Source: Rariglobus sp967755175
Lineage (GTDB): Bacteria; Verrucomicrobiota; Verrucomicrobiia; Opitutales; Opitutaceae
NCBI GenBank assembly: GCA_967755175.1
Contig: CBRAFO010000003.1
Location: 1-64,000, forward strand
DNA: 64,000 bases
Direction: 5' to 3'
Shown: piece after piece, positions 46,169 through 55,351 of the stretch
Position numbering within the stretch: position 1 is the stretch's first letter
Layout of the letters: each line of letters begins with the position of its first letter
Translations under genes and position numbers: made by a program
Notes under the pieces: model-generated
Database searches by the model: none
What the model was told of the DNA's origin: nothing
The model's input: the letters and a program-made list of their open reading frames with translations, nothing else

Positions 46169-47008
46169 ATGAAAATCTCCCGCTTCCTCATTTTCGCCGT
46201 GCTCGCCGGCTATCTCGTGTGGGTGGTCTATCCGATGGCGTGGGTGGCGTATTCGTCGCTCAAAACCGACGAGGCGATTTTCCGCGAGGCGTTCTCGCCA
46301 CCGGAGCTCGGTGCGTTGCAGACCGACAACTATGCTCGGGCGTGGAGCGAGGCGCGGTTCGGGGATTATTTTATCAACTCGATTATCGTCACCGGCACTG
46401 CGGTTGCGCTCATCGTGCTGTTGGGCGCAATGACGGCGTATGCGTTGGCGCGGTTTTACCATCCGCTCGGCAAGGGCGTGTTCTGGCTGTTTCTCGCGGG
46501 GCTGATGATTCCAGTGCAGCTCTCCATCGTGCCGCTGTTTTTTGAGCTGCGGGCGTTGGGTCTGCTCAACTCGCGGCTCGGGCTCATTCTCGTTTACACG
46601 GCCAACGGCTTGCCGTTCGCGATCTTCATTCTCGCGGGCTTTTTTAAGTCGCTCCCGCGTTCGCTTTACGAGGCGGCAGTCGTCGACGGTTGCTCGGAGG
46701 CGTCGGCGTTTTGGCGCGTGATGCTGCCGCTGGCGAAACCGGGTCTGGTGACGGTCGCGATCTTCCAGTTCATCGGAATCTGGAAGGAGTATTTTTTCGC
46801 CTTCATGTTCACCAGCGGAGACGCCGGCGCGAGTGTGCGCACGTTGCCTCTGGGCTTGGCGAATCTCTCCATCACCTCCCAATACCGCAGCGATTATGGC
46901 ATGTTATTCGCGGGGCTGGTGATTGTGACCGTTCCCATCTTGGTTGTCTTCATCGCGCTGCAAAAACACTTGGTGAAAGGTGTGACCGCAGGCGCGCTGA
47001 AAGGGTGA
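46169..47008 (+). CDS. ABC sugar importer permease, MalG type
   Basis: Second permease subunit of the importer encoded by the fusion gene. The ATG at 46169 lies 4 bp after the fusion stop, and the protein has 279 residues with about six membrane helices. The EAA loop reads EAAVVDGCSEASAFWRVMLP, the site for the ATPase. It pairs with the fused MalF domain. The ATPase must come from another locus, as with shared MsmX-type ATPases; this is inference. Confidence 0.92.
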   Translation: MKISRFLIFAVLAGYLVWVVYPMAWVAYSSLKTDEAIFREAFSPPELGALQTDNYARAWSEARFGDYFINSIIVTGTAVALIVLLGAMTAYALARFYHPLGKGVFWLFLAGLMIPVQLSIVPLFFELRALGLLNSRLGLILVYTANGLPFAIFILAGFFKSLPRSLYEAAVVDGCSEASAFWRVMLPLAKPGLVTVAIFQFIGIWKEYFFAFMFTSGDAGASVRTLPLGLANLSITSQYRSDYGMLFAGLVIVTVPILVVFIALQKHLVKGVTAGALKG

Positions 47009-47042
47009 GGATTCGGAAGATTTAGCGTGGGCGTTAGGTTCT

Positions 47043-47066
47043 CATCGCCTGCAAGCAGGCTACATT
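47043..47066. repeat. REP-like half element, family B
   Basis: ATCGCCTGCAAGCAGGCTAC plus ATTC lies between the convergent permease and glgA genes, matching 73-98. Confidence 0.7.
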
Positions 47067-47098
47067 CGGACTGGTGCGGTGCTGATCGCGGAGGTGGC

Positions 47099-48586
47099 TT
47101 AGGCGACCTTTTCGCCCGTGCGTTGCTCGACGGCCCAGCGGTAAAGATCGACGTAGCGCTCGGCGCTGATCTTCCAGCTGAAGTCTTTGGCCATGCCGTT
47201 GAGGCGCAGGTTGGCGAACTCCTTCGGGCGGTCGTAGTAGGTCGCACAGGCCCAGCCGATCGTGTTGTAGAGCGCGGGCGCGGTGGCGTCGGAGAAGAGG
47301 AATCCGGTTCCTTTGGTCGTTCCTTCGACGTATTGCTCGATGGTGTCGATGAGGCCGCCGGTGGCGCGGGCGATCGGCACCGTCCCGTAGCGCATCGCAT
47401 ACATCTGCGTGAGTCCGCACGGCTCGCTGCGGCTGGGCATCACGAAGAAATCGCTGCCGGCCTGGATTTGATGAGAGAGCTCGTTGTCGTAACCGATATA
47501 GACGCCAACGCGCCCCGGATACTGGCCCGCGACCCAGCGGAAGGCGTGCTCCAGTCCGGGATCGCCGGCGCCGAGGATGGCAAACTGCACGTGCATGCGG
47601 CCGGCGATGTGGCTGAGAGCCTCGGCCAGGAGGTCGAGGCCTTTTTGGGAGGCGAAGCGCGCGACGACGCCGAAGAGCGCGATATGCGGGTCGATGGTCA
47701 GCCCGAGGCGTTTTTGCAGGGCGGCTTTGCAGGCGGCCTTCCCGCTTAAATCGGCCGCGCTGTAGTTGGCCGCCAGATACTTGTCGGTGACAGGATTCCA
47801 TACGGCGGTGTCGATGCCGTTTAGAATGCCCACGAGATCGCCGGCGCGGAAGCGGAGAACGGGGTCGAGTCCCCAGCCGCCGGCAGGCGTCTTGATTTCC
47901 TCGGCGTAGGTGGGGCTGACGGTGGTGAGTTTGGTCGAGTGATAAAGGCCGGCCTTCATCATGTTGACCGCACCGGTGGATTCGGCGCTGTCGGCGCGAA
48001 ACTCGGAGGCGGGGAGGCGGGCGAAGTCGAGCACGCGGCGGTCGGCGTAGCCTTGGTGCTCTAGATTGTGGATCGTGAAAATCGACGCGATGCGGCCCAG
48101 CGGCGTGTCCTTGAGCGTGGTGTTCAGATAAACGGGCAGCAGGCCCGTGGTCCAATCGTGGCCGTGGACGACGTCGGGAATCCAGTCGAGCTGCTGGCAG
48201 AGAGCGAGGGCGCCCCGAGAGAGGAAAGCGAAACGGAGATCGTTGTCACCGTGCGAGCCCCACGGGCCGGAGTAAACTTCGGGGCGGGCAAAAAAGCCGT
48301 CGTGCTCGAGCAAATACACCGGGACTTGCGAGCCGGGCAAGGTCGTCTCCCAAGTGCGGGCCCAATGTGCTTCGCTGCCGACATCGACACCGAGAGGTTC
48401 CGGGCGCGCGGTGCGAGGTCCGTGCACTTTTACGGAGCCGTAAGCGGGGCATACGATGCGCACATCGTGGCCGAGGGCGGCCAGTTCCTTGGGGAGTGCG
48501 CCGGTCATGTCGGCTAGCCCTCCTACTTTTACAAACGGTTCAACTTCGGGGGTGACGAGGAGGATTCGTAAGGGACGCACGTGCAT
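47099..48586 (-). CDS. glgA: Glycogen synthase (ADP-glucose type)
   Basis: Elongates alpha-1,4-glucan from ADP-glucose. The ATG at 48586 starts MHVRPLRILLVTPEVEPFVK and gives 495 residues. The nucleotide-binding KVGGLADMTGALPKEL lies near the N-terminus. The C-terminal GT-B half has PSRSEPCGLTQMYAMRYGT with the catalytic-site acidic residue, and GTGFLFSDATAPAL follows. The glucan-storage role is well established for the family. Convergent with the sugar permease gene. Confidence 0.95.
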   Translation of the reverse strand: MHVRPLRILLVTPEVEPFVKVGGLADMTGALPKELAALGHDVRIVCPAYGSVKVHGPRTARPEPLGVDVGSEAHWARTWETTLPGSQVPVYLLEHDGFFARPEVYSGPWGSHGDNDLRFAFLSRGALALCQQLDWIPDVVHGHDWTTGLLPVYLNTTLKDTPLGRIASIFTIHNLEHQGYADRRVLDFARLPASEFRADSAESTGAVNMMKAGLYHSTKLTTVSPTYAEEIKTPAGGWGLDPVLRFRAGDLVGILNGIDTAVWNPVTDKYLAANYSAADLSGKAACKAALQKRLGLTIDPHIALFGVVARFASQKGLDLLAEALSHIAGRMHVQFAILGAGDPGLEHAFRWVAGQYPGRVGVYIGYDNELSHQIQAGSDFFVMPSRSEPCGLTQMYAMRYGTVPIARATGGLIDTIEQYVEGTTKGTGFLFSDATAPALYNTIGWACATYYDRPKEFANLRLNGMAKDFSWKISAERYVDLYRWAVEQRTGEKVA

Positions 48587-48645
48587 GAACAAACCAATCC
48601 CTAGGAGCTTGCCGAGTGAATTATGCAGCTGACCTGTAAAGACGG

Positions 48646-48680
48646 GAAAACCCCGATACTTGGCAGTATCGGGGTCTTCT
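48646..48680 (-). terminator. Terminator of hpf
   Basis: On the minus strand CCCCGATACT pairs with AGTATCGGGG and is followed by a T-rich tract. It lies downstream of hpf and before the glgA start. Confidence 0.88.
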
Positions 48681-48699
48681 TTGGGGCCCTTGCGAACCA

Positions 48700-48733
48700 C
48701 TCGCTCACGCTCGTAGCCACGAGCGTGAGCGAG
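48700..48733. repeat. REP palindrome, family C
   Basis: Arms CTCGCTCACGCTCGT and ACGAGCGTGAGCGAG with a 4-nt loop, placed between the hpf stop and its terminator. Confidence 0.8.
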
Positions 48734-48756
48734 GGAGGGACGGGTTGAGTGGTGAG

Positions 48757-49140
48757 TTAAATCGCCTTGGGCAGGGCGGTATCTAGCTCGACGGCGTGCG
48801 GGTGATGGCGCTTTTCCTTGAGCTCGCTGTGGCGCTTACGGAGGAGGCCATCGACTTTGTCCATGAGGAGATCGACGGACTTGTAGGCGTCGTCGCTATC
48901 GACGGAGGCGTTGAGGTCGGGGCCGCTGATTTCGATATGGGCCTTGGCGATAAAGTGGGCCTGCGAGGTCTTGGTTTTGTCGAGTTCCACGTCGATGCGG
49001 ATGCGGTCAATGCGCGGTTCATGGCGCAGGAGCCGGCCGGCTTTTTCGTGGATGGCGGCCTTCATCGAATCGGTGAGGTTGAGGTGAATACCGCGAAGGA
49101 TGAGCTTCGCGCCGATAACTTCCGGGGTAATATGAGGCAT
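48757..49140 (-). CDS. hpf: Ribosome hibernation promoting factor
   Basis: Binds the 30S decoding region of idle ribosomes. The protein shows the HPF/RaiA pattern: GAKLILRGIHLNLTDSMKAA, a middle beta-sheet, then AYKSVDLLMDKVDGLLRKRH. It has 127 residues from the ATG at 49140; an ATG six codons earlier (49158) is possible. No long C-terminal dimerisation domain is present, so it is the short form with a basic tail. Confidence 0.88.
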   Translation of the reverse strand: MPHITPEVIGAKLILRGIHLNLTDSMKAAIHEKAGRLLRHEPRIDRIRIDVELDKTKTSQAHFIAKAHIEISGPDLNASVDSDDAYKSVDLLMDKVDGLLRKRHSELKEKRHHPHAVELDTALPKAI

Positions 49141-49243
49141 ACGTAAGTAAGAGAGCATATCGGCACGGACTTGTGGCGTCTAAAGTGAAGACTCCACAAA
49201 CGAAGTAGAAAAAGCGGGGGCCGCAGGGTGATTGATGTAGCGG

Positions 49244-49325
49244 ATTGGTGTAGCCGGGGTCGCTGACCCCGGTTCCGAAAACCTCGTCTCCCCGAACCGG
49301 GGTCAGCGACCCCGGCTACACCAAT
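49244..49325. repeat. Left REP doublet of the RAYT locus, family D
   Basis: Perfect 32-bp arms (49244-49275 and 49294-49325), with core TAGCCGGGGTCGCTGACCCC, enclose an 18-nt loop. It lies 60 bp before the RAYT start. A related element follows the gene at 49891-49973. Confidence 0.92.
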
Positions 49326-49385
49326 CATTCGGCCGCGGAACCAAGACGCTTGCCGCAATCCCTTGGCTGCCGTGTCGTTTATTAC

Positions 49386-49850
49386 ATGGACGAGATTCGT
49401 CATTTGCGGCGCTTGGACAATGTGTGGCTGAAACAACCCCGCTATTTCATCACCACGTGTGTCGCCCATCGCCGGCCACTGCTTGCATCAGAGCCCGTGC
49501 ATGCGATTTTGCGTGAAGAGTGGAAGGGATTGCGTGAGCGCCATGGCTGGATGTGCGGCGCTTACGTTATCATGCCCGACCACGTTCATGTATTCGTTAC
49601 GCCGATTCAGTCCGAGGCCAAACCGCTGTCCGGCGTCATGGCTAAGTGGAAGGAATGGACCGCAAAACGTATCCTCAAATTGACCGATACGCAGGCTCCC
49701 CTTTGGCAGCCGGAGTTTTTCGATCATGTCGTGCGTTCGGAAGCAGCGGTCTCTGAAAAGTGGAACTACGTGAGGGAAAACCCCGTGCGCGCAGGGCTGG
49801 TCACGCGTGCCGAAGATTGGCCCTTCGCCGGCCACATCGATTTTGAGTAA
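49386..49850 (+). CDS. REP-associated tyrosine transposase (RAYT)
   Basis: A 154-residue Y1 transposase-like endonuclease of the IS200/IS605-related RAYT group. The metal-binding His pair is in MPDHVHVFV; the catalytic Tyr is likely in WNYVRENPVRAGLV, the motif that marks RAYTs. The gene stands alone between two large palindromes (49244-49325 and 49891-49973), the arrangement known for RAYTs that process REP elements. It lacks IS200 partners or terminal repeats of its own. It is probably the source of at least family D mobility in this genome. Confidence 0.92.
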   Translation: MDEIRHLRRLDNVWLKQPRYFITTCVAHRRPLLASEPVHAILREEWKGLRERHGWMCGAYVIMPDHVHVFVTPIQSEAKPLSGVMAKWKEWTAKRILKLTDTQAPLWQPEFFDHVVRSEAAVSEKWNYVRENPVRAGLVTRAEDWPFAGHIDFE

Positions 49851-49890
49851 TGATCTAATCCGACTACTCCTGACTCCTTAAGCCGCGGCG

Positions 49891-49973
49891 ATTGGTGTAG
49901 CCGGGGTCGCTGATCCCGGTTGGAGGTTCGGGGAAGATCGGGTTCGGAACCGGGGTCAGCGACCCCGGCTACA
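49891..49973. repeat. Right REP doublet of the RAYT locus, family D
   Basis: The arm ATTGGTGTAGCCGGGGTCGC is repeated from the left element (one change in the continuing TGATCCCGG), and the complementary arm lies at 49948-49973. With 49244-49325 it brackets the transposase. Confidence 0.88.
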
Positions 49974-50009
49974 TCCGATCCTCCCGCAGCTACATCCCCG
50001 TCCTGTCCG

Positions 50010-52361
50010 TTACCGCTTTTTATTTAGCGCGGCGTTGAACCAGTCGTTGGTGAGCGACTGCTGCGGGCGGGCGGCTGGGGCGGCCGCGGGTGCCGCACGC
50101 GCTTGTCCGGGGCTCGTGCGCGGGCCGGCTTGGCCGGTCTTCGCGCCGAGCTGCGGCGCACTGCGCATCGAGAGCGCGATGCGTCCGCGCGTGAGATCCA
50201 CCTCGGTCACCGTCACGCTGACCTTCTGGCCGGGCTTCACCACAGCGGACGGATCTTTCACGAAGCCGTCGGCGAGCTGGGAAACGTGCACGAGGCCGTC
50301 CTGGTGCACACCGATGTCCACGAACGCGCCGAAGGCCGTCACGTTGGTCACGAGGCCGGGGAGCTTCATGCCGGGCTTCAAATCCTCGGGCTTGTTGACG
50401 CCTTCCTGGAAGCTGAACGCTTCAAACTTTTCGCGCGGGTCGCGGCCGGGCTTGGCGAGCTCGGCCATGATGTCGGTCAACGTGGGCAGGCCGACCGTCT
50501 CGGTGACGTAGGCTTCGAGTTTGATCTTTTTGCGGAGTTTTTCGTCGTGCAGGAGGTCGGCTACCGTGCAGCCGAGGTCGGCGGCCATTTTCTCAACGAG
50601 CGGGTAGCGCTCGGGGTGAACCGCCGAGGCGTCGAGTGGGTGCACGGCGTCGCGGATGCGGAGGAAGCCGGCGGCTTGTTCGTAGGCTTTGGGGCCGAGG
50701 CCGGAGACTTCGAGGAGGTCGGCGCGGGTCTTGAAGGGGCCTTTTTCGTTGCGGCGGGCGACGATGGAGGCGGCGGTGCGGCTGTTGAGGCCGGAGACTT
50801 GGCTGAGGAGCTGTTTCGAGGCGGTGTTGAGTTCGACGCCGACGCCGTTCACGCAGCTGATGACGGTGTCGTCGAGCGAGCGCTTGAGTGCGTTCTGATC
50901 GACGTCGTGTTGGTATTGGCCGACGCCGATGCTCTTCGGGTCGAGCTTCACGAGTTCGGCGAGCGGGTCCATGAGGCGGCGACCGATGGAGACGGCGCCG
51001 CGCACGGTGAGGTCGTGGTCGGGGAACTCTTCGCGGGCGACTTCGCTGGCGGAGTAGATCGATGCGCCGGATTCGTTGACCATCACGATGGAGATGGAGG
51101 CGGGTAGCTTGAGTCCGCGGATGAAGGCTTCGGTTTCGCGACCGGCGGTGCCGTTGCCGATGGCGATGGCCTCGATTTTGAAGAACTCTATAAAACCTTT
51201 GATCTTCTCGGCGGTCTCGACCTCGTGGCGGTCGGGGTAAACCACGTCGTTGTGCAACAGTTTCCCCTGGCGATCGAGGATCACGGTCTTGCAACCGGTG
51301 CGGAAGCCGGGGTCGAGCGCGAGCACGGCGCGTTGGCCGAGGGGCGCGGCGAGGAGGAGTTCGCGGACGTTTTCGGTGAAGACCTTGATGGCATCCACGT
51401 CGGCCTTCTTTTTGGATTCGAGGCGGAACTCGGTTTCCATCGCGGGCGCGAGCAGGCGCTTGAGGGCGTCGGCAAGCATCAGCCGAAGCTGAGCGTTGAC
51501 GACTGAGAGTTGAGAGTCAGACGGATGCTTGATGATCAGGCGCTCGAGTTCGGCGAGGGCGAGGAGTTCGTCCACGGTGATGCGCATCATCAGGAAAAGC
51601 TCCTTTTCGCCGCGGCGCATCGCGAGGAGGCGGTGCGAGGGGCACTTGGCGAGGGGCTCCGACCACTCGAAGTAGTCTTTGAATTTGGCGCCTTCGACTT
51701 CCTTGCCGGAGATCAGCTTGGACGAAACGACGGCGGATTCACGGTAGAGGCGGCGGAGGTTCTCACGCGCGGCGGCGTCGTCGCTCACGCGCTCGGCGAG
51801 GATGTCGCGGGCGCCGGCAAACGCTTCGTCGGCGCTGGCGATTTTTTGTTTGGGAGTGGGCGGGGATTTGCCGTCGTCGGGTTGGTATTCGTGGCCGACG
51901 TAGGCTTGGGCGGCGGCGGCGAGGTCGATGGCGGGGTCTTGCGCCCAGATTTGTTCGGCGAGCGGTTCGAGGCCCTTTTCCTTCGCGATGGTGGCGCGGG
52001 TGCGCTTCTTGGGGCGGAAGGGCAGGTAAATGTCTTCGAGGCGGGTGAGCGTCTCGGCGTTGGCGATCTGGTTGGCGAGAGCGTCGGTGAGGAGGTTGCG
52101 CTCTTTCAGCGAGGCGAGGATGGAGGCGCGGCGTTCGTCGAGTTGGGCGAGTTGCTCGAGGCGGTCGCGGATGGTGGTGATTTGAACCTCGTCGAGTTCG
52201 CCGGTCATCTCCTTGCGGTAGCGGGCGATGAAGGGGACGGTGGCTCCGTCCTTGAGGAGCTGCGCGGTCGTGGCGACCTGGTGGACTTTGACGGAAGAGC
52301 CGAGTTCCTGGGCGATGCGAAGGACGTGCTCGGCGTTGGGGAGGGCAGTGGGTTCAGCCAT
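50010..52361 (-). CDS. tex: Tex-family RNA-binding transcription accessory protein
   Basis: Conserved nucleic-acid-binding protein involved in transcription. The ATG at 52361 gives 783 residues. Order: N-terminal helical region (VATTAQLLKDGATVPFIARY), a YqgF/RNase H-like domain (ALDPGFRTGCKTVILD), helix-hairpin-helix motifs (SGLNSRTAASIVARRNEKGP), and a C-terminal S1 domain (FGAFVDIGVHQDGLVHVSQL). The far C-terminus is Ala/Pro/Gln-rich. The upstream extension of the open frame is dominated by Arg and Pro and was rejected. Confidence 0.95.
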   Translation of the reverse strand: MAEPTALPNAEHVLRIAQELGSSVKVHQVATTAQLLKDGATVPFIARYRKEMTGELDEVQITTIRDRLEQLAQLDERRASILASLKERNLLTDALANQIANAETLTRLEDIYLPFRPKKRTRATIAKEKGLEPLAEQIWAQDPAIDLAAAAQAYVGHEYQPDDGKSPPTPKQKIASADEAFAGARDILAERVSDDAAARENLRRLYRESAVVSSKLISGKEVEGAKFKDYFEWSEPLAKCPSHRLLAMRRGEKELFLMMRITVDELLALAELERLIIKHPSDSQLSVVNAQLRLMLADALKRLLAPAMETEFRLESKKKADVDAIKVFTENVRELLLAAPLGQRAVLALDPGFRTGCKTVILDRQGKLLHNDVVYPDRHEVETAEKIKGFIEFFKIEAIAIGNGTAGRETEAFIRGLKLPASISIVMVNESGASIYSASEVAREEFPDHDLTVRGAVSIGRRLMDPLAELVKLDPKSIGVGQYQHDVDQNALKRSLDDTVISCVNGVGVELNTASKQLLSQVSGLNSRTAASIVARRNEKGPFKTRADLLEVSGLGPKAYEQAAGFLRIRDAVHPLDASAVHPERYPLVEKMAADLGCTVADLLHDEKLRKKIKLEAYVTETVGLPTLTDIMAELAKPGRDPREKFEAFSFQEGVNKPEDLKPGMKLPGLVTNVTAFGAFVDIGVHQDGLVHVSQLADGFVKDPSAVVKPGQKVSVTVTEVDLTRGRIALSMRSAPQLGAKTGQAGPRTSPGQARAAPAAAPAARPQQSLTNDWFNAALNKKR

Positions 52362-52430
52362 GAAAAAGAGGAGGTTCAGTGCAACGTCACCCGGCCGACG
52401 GGCAAGGGGAAACACTGTAAAAGTTGTGCA

Positions 52431-52460
52431 CAAAAAAGCCCGGCCGTTTCGGGCCGGGCT
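52431..52460 (-). terminator. Terminator of the FucP-like gene
   Basis: On the minus strand AGCCCGGCCC pairs with GGCCGGGCT and is followed by six T; it lies about 80 bp after the symporter stop codon. Confidence 0.88.
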
Positions 52461-52467
52461 GGATGGG

Positions 52468-52529
52468 GGGAGGGACGACCTCCGTGTCGTCCGTGCCTCG
52501 ATCAGGTCCACACGGAGGTGGACCCTCCC
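52468..52529. repeat. REP-like doublet, family H
   Basis: GGGAGGGACGACCTCCGTGT and the near-complementary arm at 52510-52529 (17 of 20 matching) sit between the FucP-like gene and its terminator. Confidence 0.65.
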
Positions 52530-52538
52530 TGGGGCAGC

Positions 52539-54146
52539 TTAGTGGCCGCCCTTGGTGGCGAGGCCGACGACCCCTTGGGAGTTGCTGAGTTTGCTCCAAC
52601 CGAGGGCGTAGCCGCCGATCAGGATAAAGCAGGCCATCGGCACGATGAACGCGGCGGACATGCCGTGGTCGTCACCGATGTGGCCCATGAACTTCGGCAT
52701 GATGGCGCCGCCCATGATCGCCATGACGATGAAGGACGATGCGCCCTTGGCGCGCGCGCCCAAGCCGTGGATGCCCAGCGAGAAGATCGTGGGGAACATG
52801 ATCGACATGAAGAAGTAGGTGAGGAACAACGCGGCGGCGGAGAGCCAGCCGAGCTTCAGGAAGATCAACAGACTGCACACCGCAGAGGCGGCGCAGAACG
52901 TCGCGAGGACCTTGTGGGCGGGAAATTTTTTGAGCAGTCCGGCGCCGATTACGCGGCCGGCGAGGAAGCAGAAGAAGCCGAGCGAGGCGAGTTTCGAGGC
53001 GCCGCCGTCGCTTAGGCCGAGCATGCCGTTGGCGTGGACCTCGAACCAGTTGCCGAACGAGCCGTTCTTCCAGGCATCGGGAACGGCGGGGATTTGCGAA
53101 GTCATGTAGTTGATGAAGTAGGCAAAAATGCCGCACTGCGCCGCCACGTAGAGGAACTGAGCGAGGGTCGCGCCGGAGAAGTGCGGGTGACTCCAGATGC
53201 TGTGCGCGGTGACCTTGTCCTTTTTGGCGAGGAAGATTGCCGTGCCGAGGACGATGAGCGCGCCGGTGGCGTAGAGCATCGCCTGGTTGTCGGTCATGCC
53301 GAGTTTGGCGCTCACCGCCGGGATGGCGACGATGGCGGAGAAGATCATGCCGACGGCCATGGCGAGGACGGCGATGTTGAGCCAGAGGAGCAGGAGCGCG
53401 ACGCCGCGGTTGGCGGGCGGAACCACGACGGGGTCATGGGCGTTTTCGACGTGGAATTCATCCTCCGACTTGACGTCGGGCAACTTGGTGAAGGCGAAGA
53501 CCACCGCGAGCACGAGCACGAAGGCACCGATTGCGGTGTAAGGAATCCATAGGGTTGCCGAGCCGGTGCTATTGCCGCTCGCGTCCTGGCCGTAGAAGAA
53601 CATGGAGCCGACGATGGGGCCGAAAATCCAGCCCACGCCGTTGCAGGATTGGGAGAGGTTGATGCGGGTGGCGGCGAACTGCTTCGGACCGAGAACGGTC
53701 GAGTAGGGATTGGCAACGGTTTCCAAGAACGTGAGGCCGGAGGCGATCAAACACACGCCGAGCAAGAACGCCGGGAACGTGGCGATGTGGGTCGCAGGAA
53801 TGAACCAGAAGCCACCAATCGAGACGAGGAGCAGGCCGGCGATGATGCCGCCTTTATAACCGAACTTGCTGGCGAGCCAGCCGGCCGGCATGGCCATGAG
53901 GAAATAGCCGAGGTAGTGCGCGAATTGCACCCAAGCAGACTGGGCGAGTGTCAGGTGCAGTTCCTTTTGGAAATGCTTGTCCATCACGTCGATCATGCCG
54001 TTACAGAAGCCCCACAGCAGGAAGAGGGTGCTGACCAGCATGAAGGGAACGAGATAACTCTTGCCAGTGGGAGTGCTGAAGAGACCGGATTTCGACGAAT
54101 CGGAGGGGCTGGCCGCCGTGGTGGCGGGAGGCTGTAGGGTGGGCAT
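52539..54146 (-). CDS. FucP-type sugar:proton symporter
   Basis: Major facilitator transporter of 535 residues with about twelve helices. The hallmark FucP segment LFLLWGFCNGMIDVMDKHFQ is present, with the Asp/Glu pair needed for coupling. ETVANPYSTVLG and FGPIVGSMFFYG match L-fucose/glucose/galactose permeases. Residues inserted between helices (GQDASGNSTGSATLW and the segment around EDEFHVENAHDPVV) look family-typical for verrucomicrobial copies. Divergent from the AraC gene, which probably controls it. The exact sugar is not determinable here. Confidence 0.88.
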   Translation of the reverse strand: MPTLQPPATTAASPSDSSKSGLFSTPTGKSYLVPFMLVSTLFLLWGFCNGMIDVMDKHFQKELHLTLAQSAWVQFAHYLGYFLMAMPAGWLASKFGYKGGIIAGLLLVSIGGFWFIPATHIATFPAFLLGVCLIASGLTFLETVANPYSTVLGPKQFAATRINLSQSCNGVGWIFGPIVGSMFFYGQDASGNSTGSATLWIPYTAIGAFVLVLAVVFAFTKLPDVKSEDEFHVENAHDPVVVPPANRGVALLLLWLNIAVLAMAVGMIFSAIVAIPAVSAKLGMTDNQAMLYATGALIVLGTAIFLAKKDKVTAHSIWSHPHFSGATLAQFLYVAAQCGIFAYFINYMTSQIPAVPDAWKNGSFGNWFEVHANGMLGLSDGGASKLASLGFFCFLAGRVIGAGLLKKFPAHKVLATFCAASAVCSLLIFLKLGWLSAAALFLTYFFMSIMFPTIFSLGIHGLGARAKGASSFIVMAIMGGAIMPKFMGHIGDDHGMSAAFIVPMACFILIGGYALGWSKLSNSQGVVGLATKGGH

Positions 54147-54354
54147 GGGAGGAGATGTGGGTCGCTGCGGTGAAAAAGAAGGCGTCGGGTGGCGACGTCG
54201 GGTGGGGCGGGGTTATGGCCAACCACCGTGTGACGGGCGAGATAGGCCTGAGTTGCGCATTTATAGCAGTAAGCGGCGCACGGTTACATGGCGGTAAGTC
54301 ACCATTGCATGACGATTCTTGATCTCATCGGGTCCTGAACGCCAAGGTGTTTCT

Positions 54355-55254
54355 ATGGACGAGCCTAGATTTTCCGAGCCGGGTTTCATTTCGCGACAGG
54401 TGACGCGCGCGCGGCGGTTCTATTTCGGGCAGGCGAGCCAACCGTCGAGGGGGGAGCTGGAGGTGATCTGCGGCGGGTGGGAGTTGGTCGCCAAGGATTA
54501 TGGCATTAACCGCGACACGTTTCCGTGGCTGGGGATCGAGTTTGTCGCGGGCGGGCGCGGGCGGCTGGAGCTGCCCAGCGGAGTGCACGAACTGCGTCGC
54601 GGGATGTTGTTCGCCTATGGTCCGGGCGTGCGGCATCGCATCGAGACCGATCCGCAGGAGGTGCTGTCGAAATATTACCTGAATTTTTCCGGCCGGGAGG
54701 CGGCCGACTTGATCTCCGCGGTCGCGACGAATCCGGGGGATTGTCGCATGATGACCAACGCGGACGAACTGGAGGACTTGTTCGAAACGTTGATCGACGA
54801 AGGGGCGGCGAGCCGGCCACAGGCGTCGGCCATCGTGGCGCTCCAATTGAGGATCTTGTTTTTGAAGATGGCGGGACGGGCCGAGATGGATGAACCCGCC
54901 GAGCGCCGGTCGCGGCAAACCCTGCGGCGGTGCTTGGCCTACATCGACCAACATTTCCTGGAGGCCCGCACGATCCAAGAGGTGGCGGGAGCCTGTCACG
55001 TGTCGGTGGGGCACCTGACGCGATCGTTTATGCGCTTCGGCTACGGTTCGCCGTATCGTTACCTCACGCGCAGGAAGATGCTGCACGCGGCGGCGCTGCT
55101 GGATTCCGGCATGTTGTTGGTGCGAGAGGTGGCGGACCGGCTGGGGTTGGACCCGTTTCAATTTTCACGGGTGTTCAAGCGCGTTCACGGCATCAGCCCG
55201 TCGGATTTCGTCAGGCGACATGGCATCGTGCGCGGAGGCTTCCCGCCGGGATGA
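54355..55254 (+). CDS. AraC-family transcriptional regulator
   Basis: A 299-residue regulator: an N-terminal cupin-like sensor (LELPSGVHELRRGMLFAYGP) and a C-terminal pair of helix-turn-helix motifs (EARTIQEVAGACHVSVGHLT; LVREVADRLGLDPFQFSRVF with the typical ending HGISPSDFVRR). It starts at ATG 54355, 208 bp from the divergent FucP-like gene, with which it probably shares regulatory DNA. The gene is predicted to sense a sugar and activate the symporter, by analogy with such divergent pairs. Confidence 0.9.
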   Translation: MDEPRFSEPGFISRQVTRARRFYFGQASQPSRGELEVICGGWELVAKDYGINRDTFPWLGIEFVAGGRGRLELPSGVHELRRGMLFAYGPGVRHRIETDPQEVLSKYYLNFSGREAADLISAVATNPGDCRMMTNADELEDLFETLIDEGAASRPQASAIVALQLRILFLKMAGRAEMDEPAERRSRQTLRRCLAYIDQHFLEARTIQEVAGACHVSVGHLTRSFMRFGYGSPYRYLTRRKMLHAAALLDSGMLLVREVADRLGLDPFQFSRVFKRVHGISPSDFVRRHGIVRGGFPPG

Positions 55255-55351
55255 CTGACGCTGAGGGGGGCTTTCTGGCGGAGGCGGAGTGTGACACAGA
55301 GGCGGAGGGAGGGGGCACAGAGCGCCACAGGGGTCGGCGCTACGAGGTTTC

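Noticed and set aside
54319..54354. Earlier TTG start for the AraC-family gene
   Set aside because: The additional 12 residues lack family similarity; the ATG at 54355 is preferred.
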